Source of the DNA: Agriotes lineatus
Taxonomy: Eukaryota > Arthropoda > Insecta > Coleoptera > Elateridae
Direction: 5' to 3'
DNA length: 64,000 bases
Assembly (NCBI GenBank): GCA_940337035.1
Contig: CALNHX010005862.1
Span: 1 to 64,000, forward strand
Shown: one piece after another, positions 35,585-46,432 of the stretch
How the letters are laid out: each line of letters opens with the position of its first letter
Numbering within the stretch: position 1 is the stretch's first letter
The notes under the pieces: generated by a model
The model's database searches: none
What the model saw: only the letters and a program-made list of their open reading frames with translations
What the model was told of the DNA's origin: nothing
Program-made: the position numbers and the translations under genes

Positions 35585-36275
35585 TATACAGTGCGTCCCC
35601 GGATAGGTGAAACGACTCTTGTAAAAGGTAAAAAATTTTCGATTTAAATTTTCATTTTTTGGGGTTCAGCCCTGCTTGGTTAAAGGCGAATTTCTAACAT
35701 AATTTCAGTTTAGAAAAATCAAGTATGCCTTGGAAATTTTCAAAAACCCCATTTTTCTGTAAGGTAAACTGCCCTTTATGTGACAAATACGACAAAAAGT
35801 TATTAAGAAAAGTTGTTTAGAATAAACATCTATTTTATTTCCCAAATCAAAGAATTTTATTTTTAACAAAGTGTTTTTATTATGAAATAAACCACTTTGT
35901 TAAAAGTATTTGTTTTTCCAATAAAAAACTTTGCTAAAATAAAAATTCTTTGATTTGGGAAATAACCTTGAAAGAAAATTTGAAAAATCAAAGTTGGCCG
36001 AAGATTTTAAAATTTGGTATAGGGGCCTAGATGTTGATTCTAAACAACTTTTAATAATAACTTTCTGTCGTATTTATAACATAAAAGGCATTTTACTCTA
36101 CAGAAAAATAGGTTTTTTGAAAATTTCCAAGGCATACTTGATTTTTCAAAACTGAAATTATGTTATAAATTTGCCTTTAACCAAGCAGGGCTGAACCGCA
36201 AAAAATTAAAATTTAAATCGAAAATTTTTTACCTTTCACAAGAGTCGTTTCACCTATCCGGGGACACACTGCATA
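35585..36275. mobile_element. 690-bp palindromic MITE, TA-flanked
   Basis: The ends CAGTGCGTCCCCGGATAGGT and the inverted ACCTATCCGGGGACACACTG are followed by arms of about 180 bp (AACGACTCTTGTAAAAGG..., CAAGTATGCCTTGGAAATTT). An inner palindrome is centred near 35890. TA duplications at 35585-35586 and 36274-36275. The spurious open frame inside is the hairpin arm. Confidence 0.88.
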
Positions 36276-36606
36276 TGTAGATAAACATTCAATAACTAAT
36301 TTATAGAATTGTACCATTGATTATTAATTGTTTATAGTCATCTTGAAAGATTAAAACTGGCTTGGAAAAATTGGAAAAACATTTTTCAAATTTACCTCCA
36401 GTAGTGCTTTGAGAATGTAAGTATATTTTAAATACAAATTTAAATCAAAAATATTTTAATTCTAAAATAGTTGCAACACTTAAACAAATATTTGTTGCAA
36501 TTGTTAATTCTTTAAATAATAATAATAATATTGGTTTATTCAAAACATTAAATATTTTTTATAATAAAAGTAGAAAATACATGTATGATTGCCTTAATCT
36601 AATATA

Positions 36607-37064
36607 TACAGGGTGATTCAAATTCGAGGTTAACCATGGGGAGTTAGAGGGGTGGTTTAAATTTGCCAAAATTGCGCAATTTAGTGCTCAGCAATATGCT
36701 GCCGAGAAACCAAGAACATTTGAAGATGGAGGCCGTAAGAGAAAACAAAGTTGATGATGGTTGGCAGAAGACGAAACGTCGTATTAAAAATCCATTACCA
36801 CCATCTTGTAGGCCAGTAAAAGTTGCCTGAAGTATGTATTGTTAATTTTTGAATATCTTCGTAAATAATATTAGGAAAAAATAAAAACGAATGACAAATT
36901 TTGAATTTTTTAAGAATCTTGAAAACGAAATAAAATGTTCTTGGTTTCTCGGCAGCATATTGTTGAGCACTAAATTGCGCAACTTTGCCAAATTTAAACC
37001 ACCCTTCTAACTCTTACAGTTTTCGAAACCCCCATGGTTAGCCTCGAATTAGAATCACCCTGTA
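36607..37064. mobile_element. 455-bp palindromic MITE, TA-flanked
   Basis: Left TIR CAGGGTGATTCAAATTCGAG, right TIR inverted (GAATTAGAATCACCCTG). Long arms share CCAAGAACATTT/TTCTTGGTTTCTCGGCAGCA. TA at 36607-36608 and 37063-37064. Confidence 0.9.
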
Positions 37065-37649
37065 CCTATAGCTAAAACATAAAATTAAAGGTTAAAGAAT
37101 AAAGAAACACCAAACCACTAAAGCAAAGCTTGTGTGCGGCTTTTGGTTATTAATACTTAAAACAAAGGTAACTATCCTATTAAGTTGATATTTCTTAATT
37201 CTAAAGGAACTTATTAATTGCACTTGATATGGTTATAATATCTTCTTGAACAAGTGATTATTCCAGTTTATGAAATTAAAATTATTTTTCAAGACAAGCG
37301 CATAAGAAATCATTATCGATTTGTGTTATCCATTTCCATAGTTTAGTCTTAAAAGTTAACAAGTTTGTACTATTCCTAATATCTTTCGGTATCAGATTAA
37401 AAATTCTAGGACCTAAGAAATACGGTGATCTTTGACCTATCTTTTTATTTGTTCTATTTAATGTTTTTTCTTCATTTATTCTGCTTTTGGTGTTATAACT
37501 ATGATTTATTTCCTGCAATTTATCTCTGTTTTTATATTGATGTGAGGCAAGGTTTTTGATATATACCTGAATTTTTGAGCCCGTGCGTGCACGTCATAAC
37601 ATATTGATGACATCATATCCTAGTATGTTTATATGATCCTTATACAGTC

Positions 37650-37740
37650 ACTAAAAGTATGTTGTTTGACACAGACTGATGCAAAATTTAACCTGCAAAT
37701 TTCGAATTTCACATAGCTTGGCAGTGCTACCAACAATGTG
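37650..37740. repeat. Foldback family, copy 4 (half unit)
   Basis: TTGACACAGACTGATGCAAA then AACCTGC...TTTCGAATTTCACATAG and GCTACCAACAATG. One arm only of the family at 8479-8609, 15093-15242 and 21036-21273. Confidence 0.65.
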
Positions 37741-38830
37741 AATATGTAATTTTTTATCGTCTAGACGATAAAATTGCATTTGAACGTGAAGTAAAAGGTA
37801 GATAAAATACAACTTTAACAGTTAGAATTTAATGAATATATTAAATGAATATCTTAAAGATGAAAGCAAAAACCACAACAGGAAAACTAAAGACAACATC
37901 ATAATAATTTACATAACATTTTTATTGTAAACGTTGACAGCTATCAATTAATGTAAAATTAAGTGACCAAACTACCTCAGAAAATCAGCTCTTTGAAAAC
38001 TTGAACGATGTAGCTTGATGTGTGAAATGAATTGGCGCACTTCAGGTATACGGATTAGGCCCATTTTCCTGTAACTGATACTTTGCTTGCTCGTTGTATA
38101 TGTTATTTACCTGTTGAGGCTACTTATAATAGGTACTCTGCAGGTATTTATGTAATTTTTCGGACCCAACTTAAAATCAATTAAAAATACAATTTTGCTC
38201 GATTTATTTTAGTGAAAACATTATATTGAGTACCACATGAAATAACGAATAAATTGACTATAATAGTAAAATAATTTACATATTTTTACCAAGAATAATA
38301 ACTGGAATTGGGCAGTATTTTAACAACTAAATCAAATAAATCATTTCAGTATAATTTTAAAATAACTAAAACATTAAATTTTATAGACAACACAAATCCA
38401 TCAAAGCAGATCATAAATGTAACTTAATACAGACACAAGTTTAGAGAGTGGAAAACAATAAACGCAAGTAGTTAAGAAAAACAATGAGTTAAAAATACAA
38501 CATTAGTATGGTATTAAACAATAGGACAGGTATCTGCAACGTTTCATTCTTTAATATCTAGACACTTCTTCAGGCTAAACGTGGATTTACATGTTATTAA
38601 TGAATTTAATTTAAAAGAAGTTTTTAGATATTAAGAAGCAAAACATTGCCGTTTTTTTTATTTCTCCATCAATTATACAATCTGCCATAGATTATTTGGC
38701 AATAAGTATTTCATAAGATTTGGTGTAAGCACCGATGATTACAAGGTAACATGTGGGGCAGAATTCCAGCGAAATCTCGCCTTACATTATTTTAATATGT
38801 AATGTATGAGTTATGAAAAGAATATACTAT
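37741..38830. other. Non-coding part of the 8.8-kb TIR element
   Basis: AT-rich, without recognisable domain. A small perfect palindrome TTATCGTCTAGACGATAA lies at 37756-37773. Possibly includes LINE B 3' UTR toward 38850. Confidence 0.35.
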
Positions 38831-39650
38831 TTGTCAAAAGTAATTTACAGTTACAGTTAAAATCTTGTAGGTAAATCAGATGGCTTAAAACGTTTAAGTC
38901 TTTTGGGTTCATTATTATCTCCCATAAGGTGCTGCACAGAATCGTTGGGGTGAACGGTCAGTCTGTCTTTGTATCTCGCACTGAAATGTTTAATTTCACT
39001 TTTCACTGTGGGAATTTGTAGATCACTTAAAATCACATTATTACGGACGTACCATGGCGCGTCAACGATCATTCTTAGTACTTTATTTGGGAACCGATGA
39101 AGCATTGCCAAATTGAAAGTAGCTGCAGTACCCCACAGGGAGATCCCATAAGTCCATATTGGTTTAAGAACTATTTTGTAAATTAAGAGTTTATTTTCCA
39201 ATGATAGTTTAGATTTTCTGCCGATGAGCCAGTATAACTTTTGGAGTTGAATGTGGGTTCTCCAGGTTAGTCTCCTATCAATGTGTAGACCCAGATATTT
39301 GACTGCCTCTGAGTGTGGTAGTTGGTGTCCGTTGAGTGTTATTGGAGGGCAATTTTCTTTTTTCATAGTGAAGGTTACGTGTTAGAACTTAGCTTCGTTC
39401 ACTCTGATTCGCCATTTGTTGGCCCACCAATGGATTTTGTTGAGATGCGTTTGGAGATACTTTGAGACGGCTTGTGGATTGATGTGAGAGGCTAGAATGG
39501 CCATGTCGTCTGCGTAGAATGCTGATGTTGTTAGACGCGATGTGGGTAGCTCAGCAGTGTATATTACCTAAATATAAGATGGGACCCAATGCGCTGCCCT
39601 GCGGTACGCCAGAGGAGATAGGGTGTAATGTTGTATTTTCGTGTTTGTAT

Positions 39651-40304
39651 TGTAACGATTCGGCTGACGGTTATTTGCCCCGATGCCTCGATTATACTAG
39701 AAATTCCAGAGACGGCTGCCGGCGCGTGAATCAGAGGCTGCCGGCAGGAGCAGGTGTAGAGATGTGTCACAGAGTTCCAGACTTTCGAATAAATCTGGAG
39801 CCAGGTGCAGTGCATGACTCACGCGCGCTCGAGGTCAGATGCGTCATGCTTTCATCTGGATTTTCCGGTGAATGCCGAGAAGTTTCTGGAACCTCTTCAG
39901 TGAAATATAAAAACTCGCGCAGCGGGGATGCGAGTCAGTTCTGAAATAATTCTGCGGCAGTTCGAACTCACGTCGAGGCTTGTTAGAAGCCCCCATATAA
40001 ATAACCGCGTGTACATAATCTCTCGTGAAGTAATAATAAGAAATAAATAATAATAGTTGTTAGAAATAGATGACCAGATAAATAAATATATAATCGTTAG
40101 TGTTTAAGAGTGATATAAATAAATCCGTATGTAATAGAAATACGTGTACCGATAGTCGTTAGTGCTTGTATTAATTTGTAATCTGCTTGATAATTCTCGC
40201 ATGTGCTTGTAAACAATAATCGTAGTAATTCATTGTGTAAATAAATATTTGAACCCATGTTTGTCGTATAATTTTAAATAGCCCGAACGTTAAAAAACGT
40301 AACA
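39651..40304 (+). repeat. 5' LTR
   Basis: 654 bp. I count 7 single-base differences from the 3' LTR (about 1.1 %), no indels. The likely primer-binding site starts just after it (GTGGTGTCGGTGTGAG). The matching tRNA was not determined. Confidence 0.92.
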
Positions 40305-40427
40305 GTGGTGTCGGTGTGAGGTTTTGTACCGGGGGCTATAAGAAAATTATTGAACAAACATTAAATAAATAAATTATTTAACAAGTGCCGATAAAACGAC
40401 GGTCAGATAAATAAATTGAAGTGAGTA

Positions 40428-40980
40428 TTGTGCATGCCTTTGACGAGATCTCAAAGCAGCAAAATGGAAGCCCAATTAAGCCAACTTTTGCAACTGATGC
40501 AAGTTAGCCAGGACAAGGCGGAAAAAGCACAAGAGGATCTTAGGAAAGAGATCCAAGCTGGGCAGGAGAAGGCAGAAAAAGCGCAAGAAAAAGCGCAAGA
40601 GAAAGCGGAAAAAGAACAGGAGGAACTTAAGAAAGAGATCCAAGTTGGCCAGGAAGAATTGAAAGCAGGCCAAAAGAAGGCACACGATAAGGCAGAGGAA
40701 GCCGCGAAAGCACTTAAGGAATGGCTGAAGCCGAGCAAGAGAAAGCAGTCCAAAAACTTGAGGAAAAATTGAAAGCCACTCAAGAAAACCTCAAGGATGA
40801 ACTTAAGGAAGAATTGCGATCCGGTCGAAAGAAGGCAGAAAAAGCACAAGAGGATCTTAGGGAACAGCTGGAAGCCGGGCAGAAAGCACGAGAAGAGCTG
40901 AAGGTCGGGCAGGAAGAGCTGGAAACCGCAGAAGAGGAAGTAGTCCAAAATCTTGATGGGAAAATAAATGGAAGAGTTCG
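40428..40980 (+). pseudogene. Gag N-terminal coiled coil, frameshifted
   Basis: Opens MPLTRSQSSKMEAQLSQLLQ and proceeds in lysine/glutamate-rich repeats (KAEKAQE, GQEELKAG), predicted long coiled coil. The frame changes near 40730, after which the same kind of repeats continue (LREQLEAGQKAREELKVGQE). There is no capsid or zinc-knuckle region: at about 40990 the sequence passes directly into a protease-like segment. Confidence 0.7.
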
Positions 40981-40990
40981 GTCTCTGTTG

Positions 40991-41927
40991 TTGGACCTGA
41001 GACGCGGCGAGTTGCACGTGGGTGGGGAGGAGCTTTCCCGACACCCAGAGGAGAGATCGCGGCACAAGTGGTATGGGCGGAGGATGTTATTCTGCAGGGA
41101 CGAACCGAGAGGGTCGTGGATGCATACCTGGATGGCGATCTCCGGAGCAACGTGGTGCGCGTGGTTGAGCCCGATTATGCTGACATTGCGGACGAGTGCA
41201 TCCTGGGAATGGATGTTGTGGATACTACATACTAGGAAAATAGTGTATAATACTTTAGTGTTGCCATACTTTTTTTACTGTGGAACAGTTTTGTTTAGTT
41301 TAAACAAAACAGCAATTGCAAGGCTACAGAAACTACAAAGCTGGGGTATGAGAAGTATCCTCAAGTGTGATCGATATACTCCAGTAAAGGACATGCTACA
41401 ATATTTTGACTGGCTCAGTGTACAAAAATTAGCTGAATATCATTGTATGATCTTCTTATACAAGCTGAAGAGTGGGCTGTTACCGGACTATTTCAACCAT
41501 TTGAATATTCAGTGTGTGAATGTACATGATCATTTGACTAGAAATCGGAACAATTTTTTTATAAATACGGTGAAATCGGAGGGGGCGTTTAGAACTGTTT
41601 TTGTAAAGGGGCTGATAATGTATAATGAACTGGACGATTTTATTAAAAGCGCAAGAAATGTACATATCTTTAAGCAGAGGTTAAAAAAGAGTTTATGTTA
41701 ATAATTTTTGTTTATGTTGAATTCTATTTATGGTAATGAATTTTATTTATGTTAATAGCATTTTTATTTGGTGTGTATTTATTTATTTAGTTACTGTATT
41801 TATTTAGTTATCTATTATTCATTTATTACATTTTGTTAAATAAGTTGGGCATTATTGTTGGAACCTTTAATTTAGTTTTGTATTTTATTTAATTTTGTTG
41901 GTTGTATTAGCTTTTGCTAAATAAAAA

Positions 41928-41958
<31 letters not shown>

Positions 41959-42400
41959 AGTGTGAGTGCGCTTTGGACCTGAGACGCGGCGAGTTGCACG
42001 TGGGTGGGGAGGAGCTTTCCCGACACCCAGGAAGAGAGATCGTGGCACAAGTGGTATGGGCGGAAGATGTTATTCTGCAGGGACGAACCGAGAGGGTCGT
42101 GGATGCATACCTGGATGGCGATCTCCGAAGCAACGTGGTGCGCGTGGTTGAGCCCGATTATGCTGACATTGCGGACGAGTGCATCCTGGGAATGGATGTT
42201 GCGGATAAGTGTGAGTGCGCTTTGGACCTGAGACGCGGCGAGTTGCACGTGGGTGGGGAGGAGCTTTCCCGACACCCAAGAGGAGAGATCGCGGCACAAG
42301 TGGTATGGGCGGAAGATGTTACTCTGCAAGGACGAACCGAGAGGGTCGTGGATGCATACCTGGATGGCGATCTCCGGGGCAACGTGGTGCGCGTGGTCGA
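40991..42400 (+). repeat. Three tandem copies of a 250-bp protease C-terminal segment, first one split
   Basis: Copies start at 40991, 41972 and 42222 with TTGGACCTGAGACGCGGCGA. Each encodes about DLRRGELHVGGEELSRHP ... VVDAYLDGDLR ... ADECILGMDV. The ILGMD box resembles the end of retropepsins (I[L/I]G.D[F/L]). Copy 1 is cut after GTGGATA (41225) by a LINE fragment; copy 3 ends at about 42400. The active-site DTGA half is absent from all. Confidence 0.78.
41226..41957 (+). mobile_element. 5'-truncated LINE 3' end with (ATT)n tail inside the LTR element
   Basis: Encodes RT C-terminus: VYNTLVLPYFFYCGTVLFS, ARLQKLQSWGMRSILKC, then ELDDFIKSARNVHIFKQRLK and a stop. A 3' UTR ending in (ATT)n at 41930-41955 follows. 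Comparison with the uninterrupted tandem copy at 42190-42225 fixes the insertion point. Confidence 0.85.
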
Positions 42401-43980
42401 GCCTGATGGTGGCAAGAAGCTCACTCATGGTATCCTGGTAGGGAAGACGTTGATGAAGACTGGGCTTGGGGTCCCAGTAAGGATGATGAACGTCAGCAGA
42501 GAACTGGCAACCGTCAAGAGGAACCCAATACGGGGAGGGGGCATGAGCCAACGAAAACGGAAGAAGATAGAAGATTTGGTGGCCCGGTACCAAGACATCG
42601 TCGAGTGCGGAGATCATCCCAGCGGCCGTACTGATGTAGGAAAACATAAATCAGTTGAGTTTGGCAAAAGAGTCTTGCTGAGGACCGACCATCCTGCTCT
42701 GAGATGGCTGCTGCAGTGCAAGAACCCTGAAGGGCAGGTGGCTGAGTGGATCGAGCGCCTAGAAGAGTTCGACTTGGGAATAAATTATCGACCTGGCACA
42801 GTCCACCGCAACGCCGATGCGTTATCCAAGAGGCCTTGCCCTGCAGACTGCAGCCACTGTTCGAGACTGGAGAGTCGTGCGGTACCCATCAATCGTACCA
42901 CTGTAGTCGACGACTCGTGGGAGCTAGACGAGTTGCAGAACAGCCAGGAAAACGACCCTGACTTAGGCACAGTTATAGCCTGGAAGCAAGATGGCCGTCG
43001 ACCTACCGGGCAGGAGGTCTCCACCACCAACGCAACGATGAAGACTTATTGGGCGCAATGGGACTCCTTGCAGCTGGACAACAACGTCCTGACTAGAATC
43101 TTGGAAGATGAGGACAGTGGGGCAACGAGATCACGATCGATGGTTCCAAGGAGTAGAGTGGCCGAGGTGCTGCGCCATCTGCATGATGGCTCCTCTGGGG
43201 AACACTTCAGATTGAAGAAGACGTTGCAAGAGGTCCAAGAAAGGTTCTACGGGGCAAGCTGCGAAGGTGACGTCCGAGAGTGGTGCCGGAGGTGCGAAGC
43301 ATGCGCTACGGGAAACGGACCTGTTGGAAGACGTAGAGCTCCGAGGTGGCAGTACAACGTCAGTGGTCCGTTCGAGGGTATAGCCATTGACATCGCCGGA
43401 CCATGCCCCGAAACCGAAGCGGGAAATAAATACATCTTGGTGTGCATGGGCCACTTCACCAAATGGCCCGAAGCGTACGCCGTTCCGAAGAAAGAGACCG
43501 GTACTGTCGCTGATGTTCTGGTGAAGGAGTGCTTCAGCCGTTTTGGAGTCCCCCTGGAGTTACATTCCGACCAGGGCCGGAATTTCGAGTTTGGGCCGTC
43601 CCAGAACGTCTGTAAGCTACTGGGGATACGCAAGACCCGGACCACTGCCCTCCATACTCAATCGGACGGCATGGTGGAAAGGATGAACGGAACCATGGAG
43701 AAGCATCTGTCCAAGGACGTTTCCGAGCATCCGCGTGACTGGGGCCAGTACATGCACCTGTTCCTGATGGCCTACCGATCGGCAGTACAAGAGACAACCG
43801 GCGTCCAGATCGAGGTGTGCTGTTGCGAAGCCTGGAGACCACGGTGGGCTGCTGCTTCTTCAGCCAGTCCATGTGCAAGAAGGGCACCGCCTGCAAGTAC
43901 CGCCATGGGACCCCCACAAGAGCGAGAAGACAGGCACCCGACGCAACTCGTTCTGGGACAGAACGATCTAAGGCGGGGGC
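42401..43980 (+). pseudogene. Gypsy-type Pol remnant: RNase H end plus integrase
   Basis: The frame is continuous from 41973 but the RT is missing. KKIEDLVARYQDIVECGDHP (a pre-RT segment) joins directly to VLLRTDHPALRWLL...YRPGTVHRNADALSKRP (RNase H tail, about 42650-42835). Integrase follows: HHCC-type zinc segment (about 43170-43310; HLHDG...H, CRRCEAC), then the core with AIDIAG (about 43385), HSDQGRNF (about 43565) and GMVERMNG (about 43670) holding the D-D-E residues. The C-terminal chromodomain-side is truncated after QETTG, and the frame runs into the LTR. Confidence 0.85.
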
Positions 43981-43982
43981 AG

Positions 43983-44636
43983 TGTAACGATTCGGCTGAC
44001 GGTTATTTGCCCCGATGCCTCAATTATACTAGAAATTCCAGAGACGGCTGCCGGCGCGTGAATCAGAGGCTGCCGGCAGGAGCAGGTGTGGAGATGTGTC
44101 ACAGAGTTTCAGACTTTCGAATAAATCTGGAGCCAGGTGCAGTGCATGACTCACGCGCGCTCAAGGTCAGATGCGTCATGCTTTCATCTGGATTTTCCGG
44201 TGAATGCCGAGAAGTGTCTGGAACCTCTTCAGTGAAATATAAAAACTCGCGCAGCAGGGATGCGAGTCAGTTCTGAAATAATTCTGCGGCAGTTCGAACT
44301 CACGTCGAGGCTTGTTAGAAGCCCCAATATAAATAACCGCGTGTACATAATCTCTCGTGAAGTAATAATAAGAAATAAATAATAATAGTTGTTAGAAATA
44401 GATGACCAGATAAATAAATATATAATCGTTAGTGTTTAAGAGTGATATAAATAAATCCGTATGTAATAGAAATACGTGTACCGATAGTCGTTAGTGCTTG
44501 TATTAATTTGTAATCTGCTTGATAATTCTCGCATGTGCTTGTAAACAATAATCGTAGTAATTCATTGTGTAAATAAATATTTGAACCCATGTTTGTCGTA
44601 TAATTTTAAATAGCCCGAACGTTAAAAAACGTAACA
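43983..44636 (+). repeat. 3' LTR
   Basis: 654 bp, flush with the TSD GTAT at 44637-44640. Near-identical to the 5' LTR. Confidence 0.92.
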
Positions 44637-45609
44637 GTATTTTATCAAAAAGTGCCTGTTTGTTATGTATGAGCTCAGAAGTTTAAACATCTGGTAGAGT
44701 AGGTATTGTTTGAGCTTGTAGCATACGCCTTGATGCCAAACTCGGTCGAACGCTTGTTTGACATCCAAAAACACTGCAGAGCAGTATCTTTTTCCTTCCA
44801 AGCCTCTGTATATCTTGTCCGTTATTCTGTGCACCTGCTCCACGGTACCATGTTGTTTACGGAAGCCAAATTGATGGTTAGGGATTAGTTCTTGGTCGTC
44901 TAAAATTGGCATTAATCTATTCAGAATCAATTTTTCAAGGACCTTTGACAGAATGGGGAGTAGGCTTATGGGCCTGTATGATGTAATTTCCGTTGGTGGT
45001 TTACCAGGTTTCATAATCATGATTATTTGCGTTGTTTTCCATTGACTTGGGAAGTGCCGGATTCTGAGGATAGAATTATACAGATGTGTAGGGGCTTGTA
45101 TAGCTTTAGTTGGTAATTGTTTGATAATTGTCCCAGCGATCAGGTCATATCCTGGAGATTTCTTTGTGTTGATCTTTGGCATCTTCGTCCGGGAGTTGAC
45201 AGGGGAAGGGTGTAAACACTTTGGTGAGATATTCAGCAAAGGCATCGGCCGTTCCTTTGTTGCTGCGAGCCCAGCTACCGTCTTCCTGTTGGATAGTAGC
45301 TACGTGTGATGTTGTTTTTTATTTTTTGCGTTGCTTTCCAAAGCGAGTAGTCTGTTTGTTTGAGCTGATATTTTCAAGGTAGTTTTCTGTATTCCTTGAT
45401 TTTTATGTTAACTAAGGAGTTTTTTTAGAAGTTTGCTGGCCCTATTATACTCTCGTTTGTCGAGGTCCGATCTGGTAAGTTGCCATCGTTGCTTGAGGAG
45501 GCGTTTTTCGGCTATTTTGTCCTTTATGATGATTGGTGTATCAACTTACTATTTTGAACCATGGTGTATACAGCAATACGATTTGCAACCTGATCGAAAT
45601 CGTCGACAT

Positions 45610-46386
45610 CACTTACAGGTTTGTCTCGGTTTTTTGTTTTTTTTAGGGCTACGCAGAAGTTCAACAGATTTGCAGGTCTGTGAAATAGAACAGACTGTTC
45701 GTATGCTTAAATTTCAAGCATTGGCAACTCTCTGTAACACCAAACCATTAGAAAGTTGGTCATTATATTACGAATTATTATATTACAGGTGTAAATTACT
45801 TACTTCTCTCAAATCAGTTAGCGGTATAAGTGCACCACCGTTGTCTCTTTCTCGTTCAAAATAGCTTATCAAAGCGGCAACAAGCTCTTTTGACTTTCTG
45901 GGCAAGGCGGTTGACGTTTTAGCTTAGAGTTCCCCATACGTTTCCAGCAACTAAACTCTTCCTCAAAGTAATTTGTAGCAGTGGAAAAACGACGGTATAA
46001 CTTGTTCGCAATGTTCGTTATGAAAACAACGGATTTTTAAAATGCAAAACTAAACTATATGTCACTGTCAACACCTGTCAAAACCACTATAACAAATAAG
46101 TCGTTTTAAAAAGCGACATGCGTACGTGTTAATTCCCTGAGCAGAACTTGAAAACACAAAGTACCCCGACGTATTATAGTTTTTGCTATTGTTCATGGAA
46201 ATTATGAAATATTAAAACAAAAAATGTACGGCTATAGCAATATATGAAGCTATATTATTAGCAAAAACAATTTTAATCATTATTTTATTGAAAAAAAGAG
46301 TAGTTTTATATTTTTCAAATGTTGATACCGAAAACCTTACTAAAAGACGGATTGATGACGTGCACGCACGGGCTCAAAAATTCAAG
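45610..46386. other. Right-hand non-coding part of the 8.8-kb TIR element
   Basis: AT-rich, no domain recognised. A short open frame at 45433-45864 is mostly antisense to LINE B and is not considered a gene. Confidence 0.4.
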
Positions 46387-46432
46387 TATATAATTTTTGA
46401 ATGCTGTTTAACTTGGTTTCTGCATATAAGAG

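Larger units (their letters stand above)
39651..44636 (+). mobile_element. Gypsy-type LTR retrotransposon, internally deleted, 4 bp TSD
   Basis: LTRs of 654 bp each (39651-40304 and 43983-44636) begin TGTAACG and end GTAACA. TSD GTAT at 39647-39650 and 44637-44640. A purine tract AAGGCGGGGGCAG precedes the 3' LTR. The interior holds a Gag coiled-coil start, a duplicated protease C-terminal segment, a Pol with RT deleted, and a nested LINE 3' fragment. It cannot replicate on its own. Confidence 0.9.
38857..45605 (-). pseudogene. LINE B: Jockey-clade element split by the LTR retrotransposon
   Basis: The upstream RT half is at about 45600-44641: FAEYLTKVF region, KKSPGYDLI, SYRPISLLPILSKVLEKL, FGFRKQHGT, and motif A AVFLDVKQAFDRVWH. 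The downstream half is at 39650-38857: SSGVPQGSALGPILYL (motif B), FYADDMAILAS (motif C), VKYLGLHIDRRLTWRTHI, WTYGISLWGTA and the C-terminus. The two halves meet exactly at the LTR element with a 4-bp TSD (GTAT). One stop follows the YADD region near 39385. The endonuclease is not present, so the copy was 5'-truncated on insertion. Confidence 0.85.
37566..46386. mobile_element. 8.8-kb TIR element with 6-bp TSD, host to LINE B and the LTR element
   Basis: Left end CTGAATTTTTGAGCCCGTGC continuing GTGCACGTCAT; right end is its inverted copy. TATATA occurs at 37560-37565 and 46387-46392, and removing the interval rejoins LINE A. Own sequence is about 37566-38800 and 45610-46386. No transposase recognised, so the superfamily is undetermined. 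Without LINE B and the LTR element its length would be about 2 kb. Confidence 0.72.

Noticed and set aside
35955..36155. 66-codon open frame
   Set aside because: It lies in the hairpin arm of a palindromic MITE.
40451..41150. Several long open frames opposite the Gag coiled coil
   Set aside because: Low-complexity antisense of a K/E repeat (reads F/L/S-rich), with no domain.
43131..43917. Minus-strand open frames opposite the integrase
   Set aside because: Shadow frames of a GC-richer coding region, no domains.
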